From: Paenibacillus abyssi
Lineage (GTDB): Bacteria > Bacillota > Bacilli > Paenibacillales > Paenibacillaceae
Direction: 5' to 3'
Length of the DNA: 64,000 nt
NCBI RefSeq assembly: GCF_014640295.1
Contig: NZ_BMGR01000002.1
Location: forward strand, 186,001-250,000
In this document: positions 18,751 to 27,374 of the stretch, in pieces
Position numbering within the stretch: the first letter of the stretch is position 1
Layout of the letters: every line of letters begins with the position of its first letter
Notes under the pieces: model-generated
Told to the model about the DNA's origin: nothing
Seen by the model: the letters and a program-made list of their open reading frames with translations, nothing else
The model's database searches: none
Made by a program: the position numbers and the translations under genes

Positions 18751-19827
18751 TTATAAGTACTCCTCACGTTTTTGCATTCTTAATTCCTTCAGCAGCAGCT
18801 TAACCTCCTGCGCTTTGTCCTTTGTGCAGATCAGGGTAACATCTTCGGTATCCACAACAATCAGATCTTCAATGCCTAACGTTGCAATCAGCTTGCCGTT
18901 ACTTTCTATAATGCACCTTTTTGTATCTATGTTAAGGATGTTCCCTTTAATGACATTGCCATGCTCGTCCAACTCATTGATCCGCTCTAATGCTGTCCAG
19001 CTTCCAACATCATCCCATCCAAACAAGCAGGGAATGACATAAATATCTCTCGCCTTTTCCATGATCCCGTAATCAATGGATTGGTCCGGCATTTTCCCGA
19101 ACTCTGCTGCAATGATTTCATTCCGGTCCGCATCGGCAAATGCATGCTTCATCGTCTCCAGGATATCATGCATCTCGGGCATAAGCTCTTTAATATAAGC
19201 TCTAATGACTTCCGTACGCCATACAAAGATCCCGCTGTTCCAATAAAAATTGCCGGCAGTCAGGTAAGCCTCGGCGGTCTCATAATCGGGCTTTTCCACA
19301 AATGTACTTACTTTATATACGTTAAGCTCATTCACTAACTGTGGGTCCCCCGCACTTTCGATATAGCCATAACCCGTTTCGGGGTATGTAGGCTGTATCC
19401 CTAATGTCACGAGATTACAGTTCGTCCCCGCCACTTGTGCTGCGGTTTTGAGGATATTAATGAAGCCCTCGTCATTTTGAATGATATGATCTGAAGGGAT
19501 GACGACCATCGTACTGTTCGGGAATCTTTCTTCAATAATAATGGAGGCAAGCCCAATGCAAGGAGCCGTGTTCCTTCCAATAGGTTCTATTATTATGTTA
19601 TCATGCGGCAGATGAGGGATCTGCGCTTTAAGCAGCTCTGCATAGAGTTCATTCGTTACAATGAAGATCTGACTGATGTCAATCAACAGTTCCAGCCGTT
19701 CAATGGATTGCTGAATCATCGATTTATTTCCTGATATATTCAGGAATTGCTTCGGCAGGTTCGTACGGCTTTTCGGCCAGAATCGTTCACCCTTGCCCCC
19801 AGCCATAATAACGCATGTAATTGTCAT
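18751..19827 (-). CDS. manC: Mannose-1-phosphate guanylyltransferase
   Basis: Makes GDP-mannose from mannose-1-phosphate and GTP. The catalytic loop AGGKGERFWPKSRTNLPKQF begins at residue 9 and VIPSDHII follows, as in the ManC/AlgA nucleotidyltransferase family. The protein (358 residues from the chosen start) has the nucleotidyltransferase domain plus beta-helix part but no phosphomannose isomerase domain. ATG 19827 is chosen over an upstream frame extension because GGAGG lies 6 bases before it and the preceding gene stops just upstream. It feeds gmd and rmd downstream. Confidence 0.93.
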   Translation of the reverse strand: MTITCVIMAGGKGERFWPKSRTNLPKQFLNISGNKSMIQQSIERLELLIDISQIFIVTNELYAELLKAQIPHLPHDNIIIEPIGRNTAPCIGLASIIIEERFPNSTMVVIPSDHIIQNDEGFINILKTAAQVAGTNCNLVTLGIQPTYPETGYGYIESAGDPQLVNELNVYKVSTFVEKPDYETAEAYLTAGNFYWNSGIFVWRTEVIRAYIKELMPEMHDILETMKHAFADADRNEIIAAEFGKMPDQSIDYGIMEKARDIYVIPCLFGWDDVGSWTALERINELDEHGNVIKGNILNIDTKRCIIESNGKLIATLGIEDLIVVDTEDVTLICTKDKAQEVKLLLKELRMQKREEYL

Positions 19828-19829
19828 CC

Positions 19830-21035
19830 CTATCCTCCATAATTCCACCTATTGATATGATGCAGCCTCTTCTCAATCAGTCGGCCGATTGCACCAGGTG
19901 AATAATCCTGCCTAATTGTCACTTGGCCATTATGGGCGATGAGCGCGCGATAGTTCTCATCGTTGACAAGCCTGGTCATATATTGACTGGCATGCTCCAC
20001 ATCGGGATCTGCCCAATATTGGTGCGATTCATACGGCCCATGATTCACGCCCAGCCGGATTAACTTATAGTTAACAGGACACGAGTTGTTGTGATCCATG
20101 AAGTCTGTATTCGAAGACCAATTCGTCCCGATCACCGGCTTGCCAAGATACATCGCTTCTGCTAATCCCAGCCCGAATCCTTCGCTGCGATGAAGCGACA
20201 CATAACAATCCGTCACCGATAGCAAGCTGTTCGTATCATTTCTGGTCAGCGTCTCGCGAATTAAATAAATGTTCTTGTAGTTAGCTATCAAATCGCTTAA
20301 TATCCTCATTTCCTCTGAATCACCTTTAGCGCTGTTCACCTTAATAACAAGCCCGACGCTCTCATTATCAGGAGAAAATGCTTGTTTAAAAGCTTCGATC
20401 GAGGCCTTAGGATTTTTACGCTCTTGATAGCTCTTCAGGTCATACATTGTTAAGAACAAAAAGGCTTGCTCCGGCAGTCCAAAATAGGAACGGTTTCTTT
20501 CCTCTTCGATTCGCACTTCGATTCCGTGTGGAATTTTCACAACCGGTACAGGACTTTTCATCGCAATCGCATCCGCAACAAAAGTGGACGGCACCCATAC
20601 TTCATTGACAAGACTGAAGCTTTCTTTCCAGCCATCGGGGAAATCTTGCAATTCCCAGTGCCAATATCCGATGTTATATCGATTATCAAAGATATCATTC
20701 CCATATTTTGCATAGATTTCAGTCATTTGCTCTGCATTGATATGAAACACATTAACATTATAGATCGGCTTTTCTATTTCTTTATGTATCCAAGTCGTAT
20801 CCATCATCCTGGCACTGTTCGTGCCGGTAAAATTAACAATTCCAAATGGTGTCTCGGTCGTTGAGAAGCATTTCGCAGCTATGCGGCATGATTCGCCGAT
20901 CCCCATCTCGGCTCGAGAGTACCCAATGATATTAACCCCGTCGACCCTGCTAGAAAGCTTGCCGCCGTTGGGTTTTACAGTGTTATGAATTGGAAAAGCC
21001 AACCTTAACAAAGTCTTTTTTGTTTTTTGCATCAC
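19830..21035 (-). CDS. GT4-family glycosyltransferase, first gene of the glycan locus; start uncertain
   Basis: A 401-residue GT-B glycosyltransferase. The C-terminal half has FLTMYDLKSYQERKNP at the donor site and the EX7E motif in SLHRSEGFGLGLAEAMYLGKPV. GYSRAEMGIGESCR is the N-terminal glycine loop. This family occurs often in mannosyl- or rhamnosyl-polymer loci. The annotated start is GTG 21035, followed at once by ATG 21032, but neither has a clear ribosome site. The frame stays open for about 30 codons upstream with protein-like sequence and only ATT/GTT codons near a GAGGT, so the true N-terminus may be longer. It ends 3 bp before manC. Confidence 0.85.
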   Translation of the reverse strand: MMQKTKKTLLRLAFPIHNTVKPNGGKLSSRVDGVNIIGYSRAEMGIGESCRIAAKCFSTTETPFGIVNFTGTNSARMMDTTWIHKEIEKPIYNVNVFHINAEQMTEIYAKYGNDIFDNRYNIGYWHWELQDFPDGWKESFSLVNEVWVPSTFVADAIAMKSPVPVVKIPHGIEVRIEEERNRSYFGLPEQAFLFLTMYDLKSYQERKNPKASIEAFKQAFSPDNESVGLVIKVNSAKGDSEEMRILSDLIANYKNIYLIRETLTRNDTNSLLSVTDCYVSLHRSEGFGLGLAEAMYLGKPVIGTNWSSNTDFMDHNNSCPVNYKLIRLGVNHGPYESHQYWADPDVEHASQYMTRLVNDENYRALIAHNGQVTIRQDYSPGAIGRLIEKRLHHINRWNYGG

Positions 21036-21340
21036 AGATTTTGGTACGAATGGAGATATAACATTTTTTAATGAAACTGCCGTTTTATATAGTAACTGAA
21101 ATATAAACGTTTTAATAATAACACCGCCAACCTCGATTTATGATGTAAAATGCCGAATTTTGTTTTATTGATTTATATTAGCAAAGTTCACTTTTAAATA
21201 CTACCCTAACCATAATCTATAGTAAATTTACCTATAAATGGATATTAAAATGTGTTATCCGATAGATTTGCAGATCACATTTTGATAGAATTAACCTCGA
21301 CATGAAACTATCCGAACAGGTACATCAAAGGAGTAAGACG
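21036..21340. other. Divergent intergenic region between the glycan locus and the ligase gene
   Basis: About 300 bp of AT-rich sequence that must hold the promoters for the leftward glycan genes and for the rightward ligase gene. No clean -35/-10 pair stood out for either direction. The part nearest the leftward gene (about 21036-21125) is open in that gene's reading frame and may be coding. No repeats or tRNA-like structure were seen. Confidence 0.4.
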
Positions 21341-23794
21341 ATGAAAAAATCAGCAAAATCCAAGGCTAGCACGATGAAAACGCCCGATTTCTCGCTTCTC
21401 CAATGGCTGGGGGTCATTGGATTATCCATCTTTATTTTCTTTTTTCCTTATCAAACCGCTTTATTTAACAGCCTGATTTACAATGCTGAGCTCCCGCTCT
21501 ATGAGGCCATGCTGTTCGTATTCGCATTGCTTCTCCTCGTCGCTTTTTATTTATTCCGCGTGTGGAAAATCGACAGCATTCGATCCATATTGTCAATAGC
21601 TATCCTGCTGCTCCCGGCTATTTATTACATATCCTCTTTCCATGCCGTCGCTGCGCATAACGCAAAGCTAATGACACTGATTTATTGCTTGTTAGCCGGC
21701 TTCTTTATCTTCGGCATGTATCTGGCAGCAACGTTCCGTGCACGCAAAGTATTGGAATATGCTCTTATGCTTTCGGGATACTTCGTCGTTTTCTATGGCT
21801 TGCTTAACTTGTTTGGCCAGCGGTATTTCCCGGATGCATTATGGTTTACAAGCGGTAATTATCGTTTAACCTCCGTCTTTCAATATTCGAACACTTATGC
21901 AGGCTACCTGGTGGCACTATTATTGATTGCATTGTACAGCGCCATTCATTCATCCCGCATCTATACGTTTGCCCTGCACGCATTCATGCTCGTTCCGATC
22001 TGGATTTCCCTTATGCTCACCTATTCCAGGGGCGCTTTGGTACTTCTGCCGATCCTGATTTTGCTCGTTTTGCCGTTTATGCGTTTATACAAACAAATGC
22101 AATACATCGCCGCATTGATAATTACCGTTGTTTCATCATTTGTTATTCTGGAAAAAGTTAGTGATAATTCCATCCAAATCGCCCAGATCGTACTCCCTCA
22201 GTTTGACGGCGACACAGCCAAGCCCATCAGTATAGTGTCTCCACTTGCATTGGAAGGGTGGCTTGTACTGCTTGCCGCATCATTTGTAACAGTCATTATG
22301 ATGTACATAATCCATTTTCGTTCTGCCTGGCTTGAGAATAAATTAACAGCACTGGCAGGAAAAAAATGGTCGGTTGTTGCCGTTCCGGCAGCGGTAACCG
22401 TGTTGGGCATCTTTTCTGTTGTATTGCTGATTTCCGGTGTTTTCAACAGCCTGCTGCCGCAAAGCATTGCCGATAGGCTCGAAAATATCAACTTCAATCA
22501 GCACAGCGTATTGGAACGTCAAACTTTCTACGTTGATGCCATGAAGGTTGTCAAGGATTATCCATTGCTTGGCGCAGGCGGAGGCGGATGGTCCGCATTG
22601 TTTGAGCAATATCAGAATAACCCTTACGTCAGCAGACAAGCTCACAGCTACTTCATACAGTCTTTAGTTGAGGTTGGCTGGGTTGGCTTTCTCATTCTGA
22701 TCAGCTTAATTTTGTTTATTTATTATCGTTATTGTAGAAATTATTTCGCTGATCAGGAACGTCAAGGGAGCCATGTCATTTTCTTTATCTTTTCCATCGC
22801 CATGTTGACGCATAGTTTGATCGATTTCGACATGAGCTTTGTCTATCTGGGATCACTAGTGTTCTTATCTTTGGGCGTCTTGATAGCCGTTTACCATGAG
22901 CAGATGCTGATTCCCCGCTGGGAGACTATAAAAGATCATGCAAGCCGATATGTATTTCCCTCTGTTATTGCATTGCTTTCAATCATCCTGTTCGTCGTAT
23001 CTTTCCGTGAATACGAAGCCCAAAAGAGCTTTGATCATTCGTTGTATCTGGCTATTCAAGAGAAAAAGCCAATGAACGAAATTATGCCCGCCCTGGATAA
23101 AGCGATCAGACTATCGCCTAATCACCCTTCCTACAATTTATTGAAAGCGGATTGGTACGCTCAGGCTTACAGACAAACCGGCGATAAAAATTATCTTAAT
23201 GAAGCAGCCGTAATATTGGATAATTTGAAACAAAATGAGCCTTATGAACGGCAGTTATTGTTAGCTGAATATCGTAACTTCAAGAATTTGGAAGAACATA
23301 AAAAAGCAATCGCCTCTTTGGAGGAAGGAATCTCTAAATTTCAGTGGGATATTAATTTCTACGAAACGGCTATTATGGAATATGCGGCCAACGGACAAAC
23401 ACTCAAAGACACCGATCCAACCCAAGCCGCAAGGTATTGGGATCGGGGCTTGGAACTGTTGGATCGCATCAACAAGCGTAAGAAACAGCTTGAGGAGCTT
23501 CCGGAAGAGCAGCTTCAGGGGCGGGATTTTGATGTAACGCCTTTTATGCGGCAGGCACTGGGGCAAATCTACTTCAATAAACAGATGTACCAAGAAGCAA
23601 TTGCTATGTTGGAGCCATTAAAAGAGATGGACTTTCAAGATGCTTATATTCGCAACGGCATCCGTTACTATCTTGCCGCTTTACATGCAGTTGGAAAAAG
23701 CAATGAAAATATAAGCAATCTATTGTTTCAAGCAAATGAACAAGAGAAAAGCGAGCTGGATCGTCTCATCCTAGAATCAGAGAAAATGAAATGA
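21341..23794 (+). CDS. O-antigen ligase/polymerase family membrane protein (Wzy_C) with C-terminal TPR region
   Basis: An 817-residue membrane protein. Residues 1-550 contain about 12 membrane helices. NTYAGYLVALLLIALYS and a large extracellular loop with GAGGGGWSALFEQYQNNPYV and RQAHSYFIQSLVEVGW form the Wzy_C/WaaL signature that moves or polymerises lipid-linked glycans. Residues about 560-815 are soluble and helical with TPR-like repeats (MNEIMPALDKAIRLSPNHPS, MYQEAIAMLEPLKEM). Start ATG 21341 is chosen because AAAGGAG lies 7 bases before it; an ATG 39 bases upstream lacks one. It is divergent from the glycan locus. Likely roles are ligation of the glycan to an S-layer or wall acceptor (WsfB-like), or polymerisation. 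Confidence 0.85.
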   Translation: MKKSAKSKASTMKTPDFSLLQWLGVIGLSIFIFFFPYQTALFNSLIYNAELPLYEAMLFVFALLLLVAFYLFRVWKIDSIRSILSIAILLLPAIYYISSFHAVAAHNAKLMTLIYCLLAGFFIFGMYLAATFRARKVLEYALMLSGYFVVFYGLLNLFGQRYFPDALWFTSGNYRLTSVFQYSNTYAGYLVALLLIALYSAIHSSRIYTFALHAFMLVPIWISLMLTYSRGALVLLPILILLVLPFMRLYKQMQYIAALIITVVSSFVILEKVSDNSIQIAQIVLPQFDGDTAKPISIVSPLALEGWLVLLAASFVTVIMMYIIHFRSAWLENKLTALAGKKWSVVAVPAAVTVLGIFSVVLLISGVFNSLLPQSIADRLENINFNQHSVLERQTFYVDAMKVVKDYPLLGAGGGGWSALFEQYQNNPYVSRQAHSYFIQSLVEVGWVGFLILISLILFIYYRYCRNYFADQERQGSHVIFFIFSIAMLTHSLIDFDMSFVYLGSLVFLSLGVLIAVYHEQMLIPRWETIKDHASRYVFPSVIALLSIILFVVSFREYEAQKSFDHSLYLAIQEKKPMNEIMPALDKAIRLSPNHPSYNLLKADWYAQAYRQTGDKNYLNEAAVILDNLKQNEPYERQLLLAEYRNFKNLEEHKKAIASLEEGISKFQWDINFYETAIMEYAANGQTLKDTDPTQAARYWDRGLELLDRINKRKKQLEELPEEQLQGRDFDVTPFMRQALGQIYFNKQMYQEAIAMLEPLKEMDFQDAYIRNGIRYYLAALHAVGKSNENISNLLFQANEQEKSELDRLILESEKMK

Positions 23795-23838
23795 GATTGT
23801 GGTACTCCGTTCCCTCTCATTCTCATTTATCGATAAGC

Positions 23839-23869
23839 AAAAGATCCCTCATGACGAGGGATCTTTTTG
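23839..23869. terminator. Rho-independent terminator between convergent genes
   Basis: Arms AAAAGATCCCTC and GAGGGATCTTTT with a 5-base loop, followed by a T-run on the plus strand and an A-run (T-run on minus) on the other side. It lies 45 bp after the ligase gene and 27 bp after the convergent stalk-domain gene, so it can serve both. Confidence 0.9.
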
Positions 23870-23895
23870 TGTTGAATTGTGCTGCTTGATGTCGG

Positions 23896-24870
23896 TTACA
23901 TCGACGACAAGATTTGACGCCCGAGATCCAACTGCCGCTCAAACTCTACGCGATATTCAGCAATTATCGCCGTGCTGTGACCTCCGCTGACCAACTCCGC
24001 CTCAGCTTCATCCAAGATCTGGTTAAAGCGGTTGGTACACTCCGTCAGCTCGGCCTGCCCTTGAGCGATCAACTGCTGCTTCTTATCCGCATCGGATTCA
24101 TCTACATACTGCAGCGCCAAATTCATAAGCGAGCTTTCACAACTGCTCTTTAGAGCAGCTAATCGAGCCTCTGCATTAGCAGTAATGGTTGCATAGCTGG
24201 ATGAGCTGGATGGGCCGGGTGAACCGGGCGCCCCCACAGCTCCTCCCCCTGCTGCTCCCGATCCCGAGTCAGTGCCCTCACTTGTCTCCACCGGCTCTTG
24301 CACGTTCTGCAGCTCTTTGTACGCCGGTGATTCTGCGGTAATTCTCTTATTCTCCTGATCCCAGCCGATTTGGATGCCTACGGACTCCGACATGAACCTG
24401 ACCGGCACGTACAAAATGCCCTTCAGGATGTAGCCTGATTGTCCTTCCGGAAGCTTCTTTTGTTCACCGTCAAAAATAAATGTCGCTTCACGCGGAATCA
24501 GCACCACGCTCTCGCCGCCTTTAGAAGCGATCTCACCCGGTTTGGCCGTCAAGTTCATCAGATACTCCTTCAGCATCACGGCTTGCTGTGCCGAAGGATT
24601 TTCGACCGTTACCGCTGATTGTTTCCCATCCCAAATCACGTTTTTCTGCAGCGCGTAGGAAACGAATCGAATCGGCACATAAGATGTGCCCTTCAGCACG
24701 AGCACGTACTGTCCTTCCGGCAGTTTGACGGTCTTGCCGTCAAAAACCATCTGAAATGCAACGGATTGCGCCTTCACTGTCGCTGCCTGTGCAGCAGCCG
24801 ATAAAGAGGTTAAAGGTATGGAGAGCAGGAAGGCGAGCACAACAACGAATAGCCTTGCGTAATTCTTCAA
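23896..24870 (-). CDS. Secreted protein with two copper-amine-oxidase-N (stalk) domains
   Basis: A secreted or wall-associated protein of about 324 residues. A signal peptide (LFVVVLAFLLSIPLTSLSA ending AAAQA) is followed by two copies of the stalk-type domain: residues about 45-90 (GKTVKLPEGQYVLVLKGTSY, VPIRFVSYALQ) and about 130-175 (KKLPEGQSGYILKGILYVPV, RFMSESVG). Then come a low-complexity Gly/Ser/Pro linker and a helical C-terminal domain (EARLAALKSSCESSLMNLAL) of unknown role. Such domains bind at the wall and are abundant in Paenibacillus. TTG 24870 has GGGAG 6 bases before it; the frame also opens at ATG 24894. No enzyme domain is present. Confidence 0.82.
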   Translation of the reverse strand: MKNYARLFVVVLAFLLSIPLTSLSAAAQAATVKAQSVAFQMVFDGKTVKLPEGQYVLVLKGTSYVPIRFVSYALQKNVIWDGKQSAVTVENPSAQQAVMLKEYLMNLTAKPGEIASKGGESVVLIPREATFIFDGEQKKLPEGQSGYILKGILYVPVRFMSESVGIQIGWDQENKRITAESPAYKELQNVQEPVETSEGTDSGSGAAGGGAVGAPGSPGPSSSSSYATITANAEARLAALKSSCESSLMNLALQYVDESDADKKQQLIAQGQAELTECTNRFNQILDEAEAELVSGGHSTAIIAEYRVEFERQLDLGRQILSSM

Positions 24871-24990
24871 CAAGATCTCCCTCATTTCTGTCATCACTCT
24901 TTGCTAATATGTAGTATAACGTCCATAATAAGTCATGACTAGCTCTGCCGGGGCATTGAGACAGCATAAGTCATTCTTCGTTAGAGTTCG

Positions 24991-25034
24991 ACAAAAAAAC
25001 AACCCGCAGGCGTTGAAATACGCCATGCGGGTTT
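24991..25034 (-). terminator. Rho-independent terminator of glnS
   Basis: Minus-strand hairpin with arms AAACCCGCATGGCG and CGCCTGCGGGTT followed by GTTTTTTTG, 32 bp after the glnS stop codon. Confidence 0.9.
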
Positions 25035-25065
25035 CTTATCTAATCATGTTGATACGTGAGCTGTA

Positions 25066-26727
25066 CTATGCCTTCGCTGGATCAAACGAGCTCTTCAGCG
25101 ATACAATCCGGTTAAAGACGAGCTTCTTTGTTGTTGTGAGCTTCGGATCGACGTTAAAGTAACCATGACGGAAGAACTGGAATTTATCCTGCCCTTGCGC
25201 TTCCTTCATGTTCGGCTCGACATATCCGTTCAATACTTCCAGCGAACGCGGGTTGATGTAATCGAGGAACGCCTTCCCATCCTCTTCCGCTTCATCCGTA
25301 ATGAGCGGCTCGTACAACCGGAACTCAGCCGGCAGCGCCTGGGAAGCATCCACCCAGTGGATCGTGCCCTTCACTTTGCGTCCGGTAAAGCCGGAACCGC
25401 TCTTTGTCTCCGGATCATAGGTGCAGCGCAGCTCTACTACATTGCCTTCCGCATCCTTGATCACTTCCTGGCAAACAATGAAATAAGCGTGCTTGAGCCG
25501 CACTTCATTGCCGGGGAACAGACGGAAATATTTGCTCGGCGGATTTTCCATGAAATCGTCCTGCTCAATATAAATCTCTCGGGAGAATGGAATTTGGCGC
25601 GTACCCATCTCCTCATTCTCAGCATTGTTTTCCGCTTCCAGCCATTCCGTTTGCCCTTCCGGATAATTCGTAATAACCACTTTAAGCGGACGGATGACTG
25701 CCATCGTGCGCAGTGCTTTCAGCTTCAGATCCTCCCGGATAAAATGCTCCAGCATTCGCTCATCAACTGTGCTGACCGCTCTGGCCACGCCAATCTCGCG
25801 GCAGAATGCACGAATGGCTTCCGGAGTAAACCCTTTGCGGCGCAAGCCGGAAATCGTCGGCATCCGCGGATCGTCCCAGCCGTCCACAACCTGCTCATCG
25901 ACAAGCTGCTTGAGCTTTCTCTTGCTCATCACGGTATTGGTCACATTCAAACGGGCAAATTCATACTGCTGCGGTGTGGCTTCCATCTCGCACTCCTGAA
26001 CAACCCAATCGTACAGCGGACGATGGTCCTCGAACTCCAGCGTACAGATCGAATGCGTCACACCCTCAATAGCATCGCCGAGCGGATGAGCGAAATCATA
26101 CATCGGGTAGATGCACCAAACGTCACCTGTACGGTGATGATGTGCATGTGCAATCCGATACAAGACCGGATCCCGCATATTTATGTTAGGCGAGCTCATA
26201 TCGATCTTGGCCCGCAGCACCTTCGCGCCATCGATAAATTTGCCTAACCGCATTTGCTCGAATAAGGCCAGGTTCTCCTCGATACTGCGGCCGCGGTATG
26301 GACTTTCTTGTCCAGGCTGCGTCAATGTGCCGCGCGTCTCGCGGATTTGCTCCGCATTCAGATCGCACACGTACGCTTTACCTTTCTTGATCAGCAGCAC
26401 GGCCCGTGCATACATCTCTTCGAAATAATCCGATGCAAAGCGCAGGTTATCCCATTCAAAGCCAAGCCAGCGAACGTCCTCTTGGATGGACTCCACATAC
26501 TCGGTTTCTTCCTTTAACGGATTGGTATCATCGAACCTCAGGTTCGTTTTGCCATTGAATTCATCTGCAAGCTCAAAATTAAGGCAGATCGACTTGGCGT
26601 GCCCGATATGCAGGTAACCGTTCGGTTCCGGCGGAAACCGGGTCACGATCTCGTTTACTTTGCCATTCTTCAAATCTTCAGTAACAATCGTTTTAATAAA
26701 ATTTGAGGATGATGTCTTGTTCTCCAC
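25066..26727 (-). CDS. glnS: Glutamine--tRNA ligase
   Basis: Class I aminoacyl-tRNA synthetase that charges tRNA-Gln directly. The 553-residue product has the HIGH motif in [20 protein letters not shown], the KMSKS-type [10 protein letters not shown], and the C-terminal anticodon-binding beta-barrels ending in the conserved [11 protein letters not shown]. Length equals bacterial GlnRS (about 550). The start is GTG 26727. Many Firmicutes lack GlnRS and use GatCAB transamidation instead; here both may exist, but gat genes are not in the window. No T-box leader (no GGUGG/specifier architecture) is visible upstream. A terminator follows. Confidence 0.97.
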   Translation of the reverse strand: MENKTSSSNFIKTIVTEDLKNGKVNEIVTRFPPEPNGYLHIGHAKSICLNFELADEFNGKTNLRFDDTNPLKEETEYVESIQEDVRWLGFEWDNLRFASDYFEEMYARAVLLIKKGKAYVCDLNAEQIRETRGTLTQPGQESPYRGRSIEENLALFEQMRLGKFIDGAKVLRAKIDMSSPNINMRDPVLYRIAHAHHHRTGDVWCIYPMYDFAHPLGDAIEGVTHSICTLEFEDHRPLYDWVVQECEMEATPQQYEFARLNVTNTVMSKRKLKQLVDEQVVDGWDDPRMPTISGLRRKGFTPEAIRAFCREIGVARAVSTVDERMLEHFIREDLKLKALRTMAVIRPLKVVITNYPEGQTEWLEAENNAENEEMGTRQIPFSREIYIEQDDFMENPPSKYFRLFPGNEVRLKHAYFIVCQEVIKDAEGNVVELRCTYDPETKSGSGFTGRKVKGTIHWVDASQALPAEFRLYEPLITDEAEEDGKAFLDYINPRSLEVLNGYVEPNMKEAQGQDKFQFFRHGYFNVDPKLTTTKKLVFNRIVSLKSSFDPAKA

Positions 26728-26837
26728 ACGCGACCAACCTTTCCCACGTCGTAATTTCTATATCCTCTTATAATACACAATTTTGAGCAGGAATATAAGA
26801 GATGATGCTGCATTAAAATCCATACAGCAACTAATCG

Positions 26838-26925
26838 AATGGGGGCGCTGGCGGGAGGCCGTCCAGAAACGGCAGTTGTAAATTGCTGGCTTTGGTTGTA
26901 CCGCATTCACTGCGCAGTCGAATGT
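26838..26925. repeat. Structured intergenic element of consecutive stem-loops
   Basis: Between glnS and the next genes lies a GC-richer block with three adjacent inverted repeats: GCCGT-CCAGAA-ACGGC at 26858-26873, GCAGTT-GTA-AATTGC at 26872-26886, and a near-perfect palindrome CATTCACTGC/GCAGTCGAATG at 26904-26924. There is no ribosome site and no protein family in any frame. It may be a dispersed repeat or an RNA element of this genus; whether it is repeated cannot be tested here. Confidence 0.5.
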
Positions 26926-27005
26926 TCTTCCGACCGCTGACGCTACTCCAGAATCATTCGATCTGCTTCGTTTAGGCGTAACCGTTTCTTTCCTAAAAAC
27001 AAACA

Positions 27006-27070
27006 AAAAGAAGCCTTTCCTTGTTAACATGTAAGTACGACCAAACATGAACAAAGGAGAGGCTTCTTTT
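27006..27070. terminator. Long hairpin, probable terminator
   Basis: Arms AAGAAGCCTTTCCTTGTT (27008-27025) and AACAAAGGAGAGGCTTCTTTT (27050-27070) pair with one or two bulges around a 24-base loop, with T-runs on both outer sides (TTTTG after the right arm; TTTTTGTTTG on the minus strand). It follows the 33-codon minus-strand gene by about 45 bp, which it may terminate. Confidence 0.6.
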
Positions 27071-27114
27071 GTACATCGAATATACCTCGTTAGAATAGCC
27101 CTTCTTGCAACTGC

Positions 27115-27216
27115 TTATATTTTCATTAACAGCCAAGCAACACAATACCAAAATGGCAGCGCTAGCAGCAGCCCGTTGAATATTCCCGTCCTCAGACTTC
27201 CTTCTCGTATAATCAT
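27115..27216 (-). CDS. Small 33-residue membrane peptide
   Basis: A short gene missed by usual length limits. ATG 27216 is preceded by AAGGGAGG with 8 bases spacing, an excellent ribosome site. It encodes MIIREGSLRTGIFNGLLLAL followed by PFWYCVAWLLMKI, one membrane helix with a charged N-terminus. A TATACT -10 box lies at 27281-27286, giving a leader of about 60 bases with a partial palindrome GAAGCGCTTTC (27266-27276), similar to the core of CcpA sites, near the start of transcription. A hairpin terminator follows. It lies downstream of the NSS symporter; NSS transporters can have small subunits, but this sequence is not recognisably MetS. Function is unknown. Confidence 0.6.
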   Translation of the reverse strand: MIIREGSLRTGIFNGLLLALPFWYCVAWLLMKI

Positions 27217-27374
27217 GCCATACGCCTCCCTTATCGCTTCTTCTCCGCTGGACTACATGTGTAATGAAGCGCTTTCTTATAGTATACCCAATTTTTGGAT
27301 CATTTAATAACTGAATTTTCAGATTTTTTATGAACTTTGTCCGGCCCTCCTGACAAAGAGAAGGGCCGCCCTTA

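Noticed and set aside
25165-26247. 360-codon plus-strand frame opposite glnS
   Set aside because: Antisense of a conserved gene; composition is that of a mirrored codon pattern, no motif.
26728-26840. T-box leader for glnS
   Set aside because: No T-box consensus or antiterminator found upstream of the gene.
26758-27054. 98-codon minus-strand frame through the stem-loop element
   Set aside because: No ribosome site, crosses three hairpins and a terminator; better explained as a structured repeat.
27047-27307. 86-codon plus-strand frame
   Set aside because: No ribosome site and lies antisense to the better supported 33-residue peptide.
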